Below are positions 16,571-24,836 of a stretch of DNA of 64,000 nt, piece by piece. Position 1 is the first letter of the stretch; each line of letters opens with the position of its first letter. The notes under the pieces are model-generated. The model made no database searches and had not been told where the DNA came from. It was given only the letters and a program-made list of their open reading frames with translations. Both the position numbers and the translations under genes were made by a program. This DNA comes from Acidobacteriota bacterium (GTDB lineage: Bacteria > Acidobacteriota > Terriglobia > Versatilivoradales > Versatilivoraceae): NCBI GenBank assembly GCA_028875575.1, contig JAPPDF010000009.1:16513-80512 (forward strand), given 5' to 3'.

Positions 16571-18145
16571 CTACAGCATGTCGGGTCTGTCGGAAATGGA
16601 CCGGGGACCCTCGTACTCGACCAGGATTTCCATCCGGTCAATGGTGACCCCTCCGCCCAGCCCCTCGGGACGGGAGGCCAGCCGGGCCGACAGCACATTC
16701 TCCCCGGGGCGAGGCAGCGCTTTGCGGAGGGTGTACTCCAGCCACTGGAAATCGTAGCGGTGGCTGGTGCGCCGCATGGATTCTCCCCCCAGCGAGCTCC
16801 CGTTGAGGCTCAACTCCAGGTTGTCGGCGGCCACCAGGTTCCGCACTCTCAGCAGCAACCGAGTCCGACCCACCCGGTCCGACCGGCAGTCGTCGGCGAC
16901 ATAAAAGGGGACGGATGAGCTCTTCGGGCTCTTCCCCTCCAACTGCAACGGGAGCGGGTGGTCGTAGCCCAGGGCGGCCGCATCCTCCACGCGCGGGGAG
17001 ACGAAGTAGTGCTTGGTCCGTTCCTTGACGGCTTCGGGGTCGCCGATGTCGGTCAGCAGCGCCCGCTCTTCCTCCCGGAAGGGCCAGGGGAACCAGGGGG
17101 CCACGATCAGTCCGTCCGCCCCCTTGGCCCAGTAGTTGGCGATGGCCGCGCGCAGCATGGCCGGGCTGGCATGCTTCTCGTGCTGCATGAAGTAGGGCTG
17201 CAGAACAGGGTAGACCTCGGCCCCGGCCGGCCGGGCCAGTTCGACCAGCGGCTCGAAGGGCAGATTGGGGTCCAGCAGGAAGTAACCGTAGTAGAGGGGC
17301 GCCAGGTAGTCGACCAGCTTCTCCTCCACCCAGGTCCTTACGTCCAGTCCCAGCGAACGATTCATGGCCTCGGTCGGAAAGACCCGGGCCCCCACGATCC
17401 GGTTCTCTCCCTTGCTTCGAATCATCTCCGAGAGCCGGCGCACGTAGGCGGTCATCAGGGGCGTGTGGCCTTCGACCTCGCTCGGCTTGAAATAGTAGGG
17501 AGTGAAGGCGAAATCGTACTCGATGCCTTCGGCCGGGTAGCTTGCCAGTTCCTCCATCCAGGAGAACTGCGTGTCCCTGACCCAGGGATGGGCGAAGTCC
17601 ATGTTGTTCTCCAGGCGGCCTCCGCCTCCGGCGGCCGGTCCCGAGGTGCCGATGACATAGCGAGGGTCCCTGGGTGCTCCGCCCATGCGCATGCTGATGA
17701 TGAAGTCCAGATGGCGTTGGTGCGCCCGATCGATCAGCACCTGCAAGGGGTCCAGCCCCCGATCGATCAGGCTCTGCATGTTGTACCAGGCCCGCCAGTA
17801 ATAGGAGCTGTCGAAGGGGAGCGCCTGCGACATGGCCCGCCGGCCCACCTTGGTGTCGCTGAACAGCCCGCCTCCGGTTTCCACCCCGTAGATCAGCGTA
17901 TCTACCGAGGTCTCCACCAGTTCGTCCACCGGACGCCAGGCGTCCTCCATGGTCATGGGCGGTTCGAAGGCGTAGAGGTAGTAGTGGCGGGCGTCGTTGA
18001 AGTACATGGTGCGCCGCGGCCTGGATCCCCGCTTTGGCTTGGATTGCGGCCCGGCTGCCGAAGCAGCTCCGCTTGGGGCCAGAAGGCCCGGGGCCGCCAG
18101 GGCGGCTCCGCCCAGAAATTGCCGGCGATTCAGAGCAGGTTTCAC
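16571..18145 (-). CDS. Tat-exported TIM-barrel protein, GHL10/glycosidase-like (family copy 5)
   Basis: A 524-residue protein with a Tat signal (NRRQFLGGAALAAPGLL). It has the family blocks in diverged form: MYFNDARHYYLYAFEPPM, VDTLIYGVETGGGLFSDT, YPAEGIEYDFAFTPYYF (about 194-210) and WAKGADGLIVAPWFPWPF. The DG of the barrel signature is EG here, but the following Glu is kept. The ATG overlaps the stop of the upstream Gfo/Idh gene by 4 bases (ATGA), indicating translational coupling and a shared role. Copies 3, 4 and 5 follow one another directly, so this is a tandem array. A beta-rich C-terminal domain ends in DRMEILVEYEG. Confidence 0.65.
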   Translation of the reverse strand: MKPALNRRQFLGGAALAAPGLLAPSGAASAAGPQSKPKRGSRPRRTMYFNDARHYYLYAFEPPMTMEDAWRPVDELVETSVDTLIYGVETGGGLFSDTKVGRRAMSQALPFDSSYYWRAWYNMQSLIDRGLDPLQVLIDRAHQRHLDFIISMRMGGAPRDPRYVIGTSGPAAGGGGRLENNMDFAHPWVRDTQFSWMEELASYPAEGIEYDFAFTPYYFKPSEVEGHTPLMTAYVRRLSEMIRSKGENRIVGARVFPTEAMNRSLGLDVRTWVEEKLVDYLAPLYYGYFLLDPNLPFEPLVELARPAGAEVYPVLQPYFMQHEKHASPAMLRAAIANYWAKGADGLIVAPWFPWPFREEERALLTDIGDPEAVKERTKHYFVSPRVEDAAALGYDHPLPLQLEGKSPKSSSVPFYVADDCRSDRVGRTRLLLRVRNLVAADNLELSLNGSSLGGESMRRTSHRYDFQWLEYTLRKALPRPGENVLSARLASRPEGLGGGVTIDRMEILVEYEGPRSISDRPDML

Positions 18146-19347
18146 AGGATCCCCCCTGCCGCGTCGTCAGTCGATTGCGGGTTCTCGGTGGCGTCTCCTC
18201 CCAGCCAGCGGTAGGGCCTCGGATACAACGCCAGCGCTCGGTCCTTCAGAGGGAGCTGGACAGGACGATTGCCTTGCAGGGCCGAAAGCTTGCAGGCAAT
18301 GGCCACCTCGAGAGCCTGTCTCAGGTCGTGGCCCGAGATCCACAGTTCGCTCCCGCTTCTGACGGCATCCACGAAGGAACGGATGGAGGCCACCAGGTAG
18401 TCGTCGCCCTTTCGCAGGCCGGGAACCTGGTCCAGGATACGGCGCCAGGAGAAGAGGCGATAGCCGGGATCGATGAGACGGCGGGAACCGCCGCTGCCGG
18501 TCCCCTGGTAGATTTCGGGTTTCGCCCATTTCCAGCGGACGAGGGCGTCCTCGCTCCACACGTCCACCCCGCTGAGCTGTCGGGTCCCGTAGGGTTGGGT
18601 GAGCCCGAAGACCTGGCAATCGGGCCCGCGGCTCATTCGGAACAGGGCATTGACGTTGAGCCCCTTGTCATCCTTTTGCTTGAGGGCCTCCGGAGGCCCG
18701 GCCCATGCCATGACCTCTTCGACCTCGGCGCCGGCAAAGAGGCGCAGCACGGAAATGTGTTGGCAACCTCCGCCGGAGATCTCGCCTCCGAATCCGTGCA
18801 CGGCCATTCCCAGAGGCTGACCGTATTTACCCGCGTTCAAGCGTTGGCCGGCTTCCTGAACTTCGGGCATGGCACGCTGCAGATTGCCACCCGCAAAAAC
18901 GACTCCCCGTTTCCGACAGGCTTCCACCATGGCATCGGCATCAGCCAGCCTGGCGGCCATGGGTTTGTCGGTGGACACACCCTTGACCCCGGCTTCGGCA
19001 CAGGCGATAACGGCTTCCTTCATGTATTTGCTGGGCGTGATGACAGCCGCCAAGTCGGGAACGACTTCCTTCAGCATGGCGTTGACATCCTTGAAGAGCG
19101 CCTTGACTCCGAAGCGTTCTCCCACGATCTTGCGCCGTTCCGGATTCCACTCGGCAATGGCGACCAGTTCGGTGTCGGGCAGAGCCCGATAGACCTCGGC
19201 GAAGTACTGTCCCATGCGACCGCAACCGATGATGCCGACACGATATTTCTCTTTGGAGGGGCGGCCGCCGGCCAGGGAAGGCAGTGTGGCCAGGCCGGCG
19301 GAAGCTGCCATCGACTGACTCAGAAATTTCCTGCGGTTGATTTTCAT
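18142..19347 (-). CDS. Tat-exported Gfo/Idh/MocA family oxidoreductase
   Basis: A 401-residue protein. It has a Tat signal (NRRKFLSQSMAASAGLATL), then the Rossmann motif YRVGIIGCGRMGQYFAEVY (about 35-53) with GxGxxG, and STDKPMA corresponding to the family's EKP motif with the cofactor-binding lysine. The C-terminal alpha/beta domain has GFGGEISGGGCQHISVLRLF, supplying the usual catalytic histidine region. Zymomonas glucose-fructose oxidoreductase is a known Tat-exported member that carries tightly bound NADP, so export of a folded, cofactor-loaded enzyme is plausible. It is the first gene of the minus-strand run and overlaps the next gene by 4 bases. Inferred role: periplasmic oxidation of a sugar or cyclitol. 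Confidence 0.85.
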   Translation of the reverse strand: MKINRRKFLSQSMAASAGLATLPSLAGGRPSKEKYRVGIIGCGRMGQYFAEVYRALPDTELVAIAEWNPERRKIVGERFGVKALFKDVNAMLKEVVPDLAAVITPSKYMKEAVIACAEAGVKGVSTDKPMAARLADADAMVEACRKRGVVFAGGNLQRAMPEVQEAGQRLNAGKYGQPLGMAVHGFGGEISGGGCQHISVLRLFAGAEVEEVMAWAGPPEALKQKDDKGLNVNALFRMSRGPDCQVFGLTQPYGTRQLSGVDVWSEDALVRWKWAKPEIYQGTGSGGSRRLIDPGYRLFSWRRILDQVPGLRKGDDYLVASIRSFVDAVRSGSELWISGHDLRQALEVAIACKLSALQGNRPVQLPLKDRALALYPRPYRWLGGDATENPQSTDDAAGGIL

Positions 19348-19776
19348 GCTCTAGGTTTCTCTTGCTTGAGGCAATCCAGGCGGGAAAAGGCCGCCGGCCG
19401 GCCTCCAAACCTCGAGGTCCCACCTGCCAGCGCGAATCGGAACGAAGACGCGGCCTGTTCACGGAATGTCCGGGACAGGAGCCTATGACAAAGCTTCTGC
19501 CGGGTCAAGGTACAAACTCCGATCCGCGGGAGCCGATCAGGGGTCGATGGCTCGCCGGTGTCGCCAGGGGCGAAGACGCCCCGGCCGAATGTTGCCTTGG
19601 GTGCGTCTGGTGGTTGCAGGGAAAACAGTGGATGCGAAGAAGACGGTTCCTGCAGGCAGGAATCTCTCCTCTGGCGGTGTCGCCGCCGCACCGGCTCTGT
19701 TTTGGACCGGGGAAAACGTTTTGTTGCTGGCGGTGCGGTCTTGGGGTATGTTCACCCAAAGGAGGCGAAAGAGAAT
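19348..19776. other. divergent intergenic region
   Basis: It lies between the divergently transcribed Gfo/Idh gene (-) and the aldolase gene (+), so promoters for both should be here. I see no gene and no repeat. A candidate plus-strand promoter is listed separately; no clear promoter can be pointed out for the minus strand. Confidence 0.5.
19724..19752 (+). promoter_or_regulatory. candidate sigma70-type promoter of the aldolase gene
   Basis: TTGCTG (19724-19729), a 17-base spacer and TATGTT (19747-19752) lie 24 bases upstream of the start codon at 19777. A near-perfect ribosome site, AAAGGAGG, falls between. This is a match by eye only. Confidence 0.3.
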
Positions 19777-20532
19777 ATGCGAGGGAATCGAGTCAAGGAA
19801 AAGCTCAACAAGGGAGAGGTGGCCATTGCCGTCGGAGGACACAGCCATACCAGCGACACCATCGACTTTCTGGGTCCACTCGGCTTTGACGGGATCTGGC
19901 TGGAGGGGGAGCACGGTTCGGTGAGCTGGGGGGGGATCGGCGATCTCTCCAGGGCGTGCGACCTGTGGGGAATGGCTTCGGTCGCCCGCCTGCACCAGAA
20001 CGATCCCGGAGTGATCACGCGCGTTCTGGACCTGGGTGTCAACGGCATCGTGGTCCCTCACGTCAGCAGAAGGGCCGAGGCGGAACGGGTTGTGGAATCG
20101 GCCTTTTTTGCGCCGGCGGGCAGGCGGGGCATCTTCTCAGGCAGGAGATCCTACGGCACCTCCGACTTTCATGAGCGGGCCAACCTGGAGACTCTGGTCA
20201 TCGTCCTGATCGAGGAGATGCAGGCGGTGGAGAATCTGGAGGATATCCTTTCGGTCGACCACATCGACGTCTTTTTCGTGGCGCCCGGGGATCTGGCCCA
20301 GACCATGGGGATGGTCGGCAAGCACAGGGACCCCAAGGTGGAAGCGGTGGTGGAGGAGGCGATTCGACAGATCGTGGCCTCGGGGAGGACGCCAGGCGCG
20401 CTGGGGTACGAGGACAAACTGCAGCACTACTACGATTTGGGGGTACGGTTCTTCCTGACCAACTACAATGCCTGGCTCGAGGAGGCCGGACGCGCCTACC
20501 TGGACAGGGTCGCCGCGGTCAGGCCGGGATAG
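19777..20532 (+). CDS. HpcH/HpaI aldolase/citrate lyase family protein
   Basis: A 251-residue class II-type aldolase of the HpcH/HpaI family, which cleaves 2-keto-3-deoxy sugar acids or 4-hydroxy-2-oxo acids to pyruvate plus an aldehyde using a divalent metal. The ATG is preceded by AAAGGAGG. Family features are FDGIWLEGEHGSVSW (normally LEHG; here GEHG), VARLHQNDPGVITRVLDLG, GIVVPHVS, LIEEMQAVENLEDILSVDHI (normally IET..A..N) and FFVAPGDLAQTMG. The metal ligands would be Glu in IEE and Asp in PGD. It has no signal peptide, so it is cytoplasmic. Facing the exported sugar-acid cluster, it could complete breakdown of an imported 2-keto-3-deoxy acid. This is an inference. Confidence 0.85.
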   Translation: MRGNRVKEKLNKGEVAIAVGGHSHTSDTIDFLGPLGFDGIWLEGEHGSVSWGGIGDLSRACDLWGMASVARLHQNDPGVITRVLDLGVNGIVVPHVSRRAEAERVVESAFFAPAGRRGIFSGRRSYGTSDFHERANLETLVIVLIEEMQAVENLEDILSVDHIDVFFVAPGDLAQTMGMVGKHRDPKVEAVVEEAIRQIVASGRTPGALGYEDKLQHYYDLGVRFFLTNYNAWLEEAGRAYLDRVAAVRPG

Positions 20533-20544
20533 ACGAACCGCCGC

Positions 20545-21723
20545 TCACACGTAGTCCAGCATCCAGATGTGGAAGCCGAAGGGGAAGGCCCGATCCAGGC
20601 CCTCGGCGGCTTCCTGCGCAAGGTCGAGGATCTGGGACGGCTTTTCGGGTCCGAAGACCAGCCGCGCAGCCTGGCGAAGAGAAAGCTCCTGCCCGCCGTC
20701 CTGAGGGCTGGAGCTTCGGCCTCCGCCGACCTCCAGATCGGTCCCGTCCCACCTCAGGTCCACGCGCTCTCCCGTTTCACGGACCGACAGGCTCACCTGG
20801 CCGGCGCATCCCGTCAGGCGACTCTTCAGACAGGGAGAGAGCTGCTGCAGCAGATTCCCCAGAGAAAGAATCCTCACCATCTTCAGGCCGCAGCCGTCGG
20901 CTATCTCCATGGGGATGCGGGTTCGGCAGCCGCGACCGGTCAACAGCTCGGTCATGGGATTGTCGGGGAGGGGCACGAACACCTGCATCCGTTCGCCTGC
21001 CGGCTCGGGCAGCACCCGGGCCAGCAGCGAGGACAGGGCCCCTGAGGTCCCCCCCCACTCCACCACCCCCGACTTGTTGTAAGCCCGGGCAACCACCAGG
21101 TAGCCTTCCACCCGTCCCTTCTCCTCCGCCACCCAGACTTCCGACTTGGGAAGGCTGAGCAGCGTCAGGTATTCGGCCTGAGTCCGGGTCAACCGGCGCG
21201 GTTGGCCCTCGTGAATCTCGATGATCCTGTCCAAGTCAGTCCCGCCTTGAAACGGGCGAACGGGCAGAAGCTGCTCGAACCGGCCGGCCAGTTGGGGTTC
21301 CACCTGGTAGGCCCAGCCGTTGGACCCCACCACCTCCCAGCCCAGGCGCCGGTAAAAGTCCCGGGCGGGTCCGGTCCACAGCAGCCCGAAGGCGTCGCCC
21401 CGGGCGGCCATGGCCTCGACGGCGTCCTCCATGATCCTGCTGGCGGCTCCGCGCCGCCGGCGTTCCGGATCGGTGGCCACGGCGCAGATCATGCTGACGG
21501 GAAGGGCGCAGCCGTGCTCCCGCAACTCCCGGCGCGCCATGGCCGCATGGCTGAAGATGTTGCCGCCCTCCGACACCACCCGAAGGTTGTCCAGGTTGCC
21601 CGGGGTGAAAACCAGGGGGTAATCGGTGGACATGTCCTGGCCGACGCCGGTCCTGAAGACCTTGTTCACCAGGGACAGGGTCTGGTCCAGTTCCTCCGGC
21701 CGGACGGGGCGGGCTTCTTCCAT
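20545..21723 (-). CDS. GNAT acetyltransferase, Eis-like three-domain type
   Basis: A 392-residue protein. The N-terminal GNAT domain has the acetyl-CoA loop AVATDPERRRRGAASRIMEDA (given here as a 21-residue region at about 85-105, core RRRRGAA) and FYRRLGWEVVGSNGWAYQV at the end. A second GNAT-like region and a C-terminal SCP2-like domain would account for the length (Eis-type enzymes are about 400 residues). It is cytoplasmic. It converges on the aldolase gene with only 12 bases between the stops, so the two share no transcript. Eis-type enzymes acetylate amines, including aminoglycosides, but no specific substrate can be claimed. A second, unrelated-looking GNAT gene is at 40063-41094. Confidence 0.8.
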   Translation of the reverse strand: MEEARPVRPEELDQTLSLVNKVFRTGVGQDMSTDYPLVFTPGNLDNLRVVSEGGNIFSHAAMARRELREHGCALPVSMICAVATDPERRRRGAASRIMEDAVEAMAARGDAFGLLWTGPARDFYRRLGWEVVGSNGWAYQVEPQLAGRFEQLLPVRPFQGGTDLDRIIEIHEGQPRRLTRTQAEYLTLLSLPKSEVWVAEEKGRVEGYLVVARAYNKSGVVEWGGTSGALSSLLARVLPEPAGERMQVFVPLPDNPMTELLTGRGCRTRIPMEIADGCGLKMVRILSLGNLLQQLSPCLKSRLTGCAGQVSLSVRETGERVDLRWDGTDLEVGGGRSSSPQDGGQELSLRQAARLVFGPEKPSQILDLAQEAAEGLDRAFPFGFHIWMLDYV

Positions 21724-21838
21724 GGGAAGACTCCTGACGGCGCTGTTGCCGTTGACAAGGGATGGGTGCTTCTTGACCGGGGATTCTAGTCGGCCCCTCG
21801 AACGGGAGTCAAGGAGGGTAGGGAGTCAAGAAACCCTA

Positions 21839-21867
21839 TTGACAAAAGGGCGGGCTTGCTTCTGAAT
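21839..21867 (+). promoter_or_regulatory. candidate promoter upstream of the FG-GAP protein gene
   Basis: A consensus TTGACA at 21839-21844 is followed after 17 bases by CTGAAT (21862-21867). The -10 box is weak. The distance to the ATG is about 80 bases. Confidence 0.3.
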
Positions 21868-21946
21868 GACGGGGACCGGTACTTCGAGAAATTTGTGGAG
21901 ACGATGGTCGGCAAGGCCTGCCCGGTCTCCGGCAGGGAGTGAGCTC

Positions 21947-24799
21947 ATGGCTGCAACACCAGGCAGAATGATGATCTCGGGTCTTGCGGCGGTCTGTGTC
22001 CTGTTGGCGTGGGGCGGGTCTCAATACCGATCTCAAGATTCAATTGCCTCCAAGCGCTGGACCGTCTCCAGCTTTCTGGAGTTCAATCGGGGAACCCTGG
22101 GCGACGCCGGCGCCAACACCTACGTCACCGCCGCCGGGGAGGTGAAGCTCATCAACCTCTGGGACCTCAACCGGGACGGTTTCATCGACATCGTCCTCCC
22201 CAACACCCATGACAACAACGAGCAGATCGATCTCTTCATCTACTGGGGCGTGGACGAGAACCATGTCGGGCGCCGCACCCGTCTTCCCAGTGGCGGCGGA
22301 ACCGGCCAGGCCCTGGGCGATCTCAATGGGGATGGCTTCACCGACCTGGTGGTGGTCAACGGGCGCAACGGAATCAAGAGCAACCTGGACAGCTTCATCT
22401 ACTGGGGCGGCGCCCAGGGCTTTGACGCCGGGCGCAGAACCGAGTTGCCGACCCTGGGAGGCATGGCGGCTGCCGTCGCCGACCTCAATGGGGACGGCTC
22501 TCCCGAGATCGTCTTCGCCAACAGCGCCTGGACCGGCGGCCGGCCTTCCGGCCCCGAGAACGCCTCCTTCCTCTATTGGGGTTCGAAGGAGGGGTTTTCC
22601 GTCGAGCGGCGCCAGTCCCTGCCCACCGCCGCGGCCACCGACGTGGCTGTCTCGGACCTCGACCGGGACGGCTTTCCCGAGATCGTCTTCGCCAACGAGG
22701 GAAGCGGCGCCGATCTCGGCGGCGCCATGATCTATTGGGGCGGCGCCGGAGGGAAATACTCGGCCGACCGCCGCACAGTGTTGCCCGGGGAGCGCAGCTC
22801 GGCCGTGGCCCTGGCCGATCTCAACGGAGACCGGGTCCCCGAGATCGTTCTGGCCAACCGCTACCGTCCGCTCATGCGCGAGCCCGACGACCGCAGCGAG
22901 TGGGATACCGACGTCGACAGCGAATCCATCCGTTCCTTCGTCTACTGGGGATCGAGCCGGGGCTACAGCGCCGAGAGCCGCCTGGAGCTGCCGACCGTGG
23001 CGGCCAGCGGCGTGGCGGCGGCGGATCTCGACAAGGATGGGCTGCCGGACCTGGTTTTCGCCAACGGACCCCAGAAGTCCGGCCATGCCGCGCCCGGGCC
23101 GGGGAGCGGCTCGCCCATTTTCTGGAACAGCGCCGACGGATTCGAGCCTCGCCGCCGAACCGTCCTGCCCACCCTGAATCCGACCGACTGCCTCATCGAG
23201 GACCTGAACCGGGACGGTTACCCCGACCTGGTCTTCAGCAACGAGCACAACGCCCGTTCCCACCGGGCGCCCTCCTACGTCTACTGGGGCGGTCCGGCGG
23301 GGTTCGACACCACTCGACGGCTGGAGTTGACCACCCTGGGGGCAGCCGCCGCCGGCAGCGCCGATTTCGATCGGGACGGCAAGTCCGACCTGGTCTTTGT
23401 GAACCGCATCGACGGTTCAGCGGGCGACCCGGTGCCGGCCTATATCTACTGGGGCAATGAAGAGGGCAAGTACAGCGTGGATCAGCGCCTGGATCTCTAC
23501 CACCCCTTCGGTTCCCCCGGGGAGGGGTACTCCTCCGCCGATATCGACAACGACGGCTGGGTGGACATCTACATGGGAGGTCCGGAATCGGCGATCTACT
23601 GGGGTTCGCCCCGGGGCTTCAGCTCAACCCGCAAGACCGTGGTCTCCTCCGAGATGGCTTTCTCGGCCCGGGCAGCCGACTTCAATCGAGACGGCTACCT
23701 GGACCTGGTCCTCAGCGAGTATGCCGCCAGGCATGGGACCGACCTCTATTGGGGCGGCCCCATGGGATTTGCCCGCAACCATCGCTTCACCTTTCAGGTG
23801 GAGGGCGTCCGCTGCCAGAGCATTGCCGACCTGAACGGGGACGGCTGGCTGGACGTGGTTTTCCCAACGGTCAATCGCGAGCTGGTGATCTTCTGGAACG
23901 GCCCCGACGGCTTCGACAACGCCAACAGGAAGACCCTGCCGGCGGGCCTGGCAGTTGCCACCGAGATCGCCGACCTCAACGGAGACGGTTGGCTGGAACT
24001 GCTGGCGACCAACCTGATGTCGGCCGAAGGGGGGCGGGAGAGCGACGTTCTGGTCTACTGGGGAGCGGCCGCGGGCTACCAGGCGGAGCGGGTGACGCGG
24101 CTGCCCGCCATGGGGCCGGAGGGGGTGGCCGTGGCCGACCTCAACGCGGACGGCCTCCTGGATATCGTGGCTACCAGCTACCATGCGGGCGAGACCCGCT
24201 CCCACCCCTCCTACATCTACTGGAACGCCGATGGCAGGTTCGACGCCTCCCGCGTCACCCACATCCCCACCCACTCGGGTTCGGGCGTGATGGCCGCCGA
24301 TTTCAACAACGACGGCGTCACCGACCTGCTGTTTGCCTGCCACAAGCTGAAGAGCGCCCACCGCAACCTGTCCTTTCTCTACGAGGGGACTCCCCAGGGC
24401 TTCTCTCCCGAAAGGCGCCAGCTTCTTCCGGGACTCGGCCCCCATTTCCTGGCCGGGGTGGACGTGGGGCACGTCTCCGATCGGGGAGACCGCTACGATT
24501 ACGTTTCAGAAGTCTTCGACGCCGGGAGCCCGGTGCGCTTCCAGACCCTCGCTTGGGAAGGCGAAACGCCCTTTGCCTCGGCCGTCGAGTTCCAGGTGAG
24601 AGGAGCAGACAGTATCGAAGCCCTCCGCCAGGCTGCCTGGAGCGGGCCCGACGGCGAAGGCAGCCTCTACGCCGGCCGCCGCGTTTCGCTGAAGGGACTG
24701 GAGACCCCGACCCGCTACCTGCAGTTCAAAGCGACGCTGGTCGGCCCCAACGGGACCGGAGCCCCGGTCCTGCGTTCCGTATCCATCGATTACCGCTGA
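21947..24799 (+). CDS. exported multi-repeat FG-GAP/VCBS beta-propeller protein
   Basis: A 950-residue protein. The ATG was chosen for the AGGGAG site 7 bases upstream and because it opens a signal peptide (MISGLAAVCVLLAWGG). The body has about 14 modules of 45-65 residues, each with a calcium-loop motif such as DLNGDGFTDLVVVN and then SFIYWGG..GF...RR..LP. The YWG/YWN element recurs in nearly every module, which is unusual for FG-GAP proteins. The last ~110 residues (after HVSDRGDRYDYVSEVFDAG) form a beta-sandwich-like domain. There is no catalytic motif; a calcium-stabilised propeller for adhesion or glycan binding is likely. The DapA-family gene follows after 37 bases, suggesting an operon. 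Confidence 0.8.
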   Translation: MAATPGRMMISGLAAVCVLLAWGGSQYRSQDSIASKRWTVSSFLEFNRGTLGDAGANTYVTAAGEVKLINLWDLNRDGFIDIVLPNTHDNNEQIDLFIYWGVDENHVGRRTRLPSGGGTGQALGDLNGDGFTDLVVVNGRNGIKSNLDSFIYWGGAQGFDAGRRTELPTLGGMAAAVADLNGDGSPEIVFANSAWTGGRPSGPENASFLYWGSKEGFSVERRQSLPTAAATDVAVSDLDRDGFPEIVFANEGSGADLGGAMIYWGGAGGKYSADRRTVLPGERSSAVALADLNGDRVPEIVLANRYRPLMREPDDRSEWDTDVDSESIRSFVYWGSSRGYSAESRLELPTVAASGVAAADLDKDGLPDLVFANGPQKSGHAAPGPGSGSPIFWNSADGFEPRRRTVLPTLNPTDCLIEDLNRDGYPDLVFSNEHNARSHRAPSYVYWGGPAGFDTTRRLELTTLGAAAAGSADFDRDGKSDLVFVNRIDGSAGDPVPAYIYWGNEEGKYSVDQRLDLYHPFGSPGEGYSSADIDNDGWVDIYMGGPESAIYWGSPRGFSSTRKTVVSSEMAFSARAADFNRDGYLDLVLSEYAARHGTDLYWGGPMGFARNHRFTFQVEGVRCQSIADLNGDGWLDVVFPTVNRELVIFWNGPDGFDNANRKTLPAGLAVATEIADLNGDGWLELLATNLMSAEGGRESDVLVYWGAAAGYQAERVTRLPAMGPEGVAVADLNADGLLDIVATSYHAGETRSHPSYIYWNADGRFDASRVTHIPTHSGSGVMAADFNNDGVTDLLFACHKLKSAHRNLSFLYEGTPQGFSPERRQLLPGLGPHFLAGVDVGHVSDRGDRYDYVSEVFDAGSPVRFQTLAWEGETPFASAVEFQVRGADSIEALRQAAWSGPDGEGSLYAGRRVSLKGLETPTRYLQFKATLVGPNGTGAPVLRSVSIDYR

Positions 24800-24836
24800 G
24801 CCACGCGGAAACAGCGCATCAGGAGGTGACTCGCCC

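Noticed and set aside
22200..24350. Regularly spaced similar DNA blocks resembling a tandem repeat array
   Set aside because: They encode the FG-GAP modules of one protein; similarity is at protein level.
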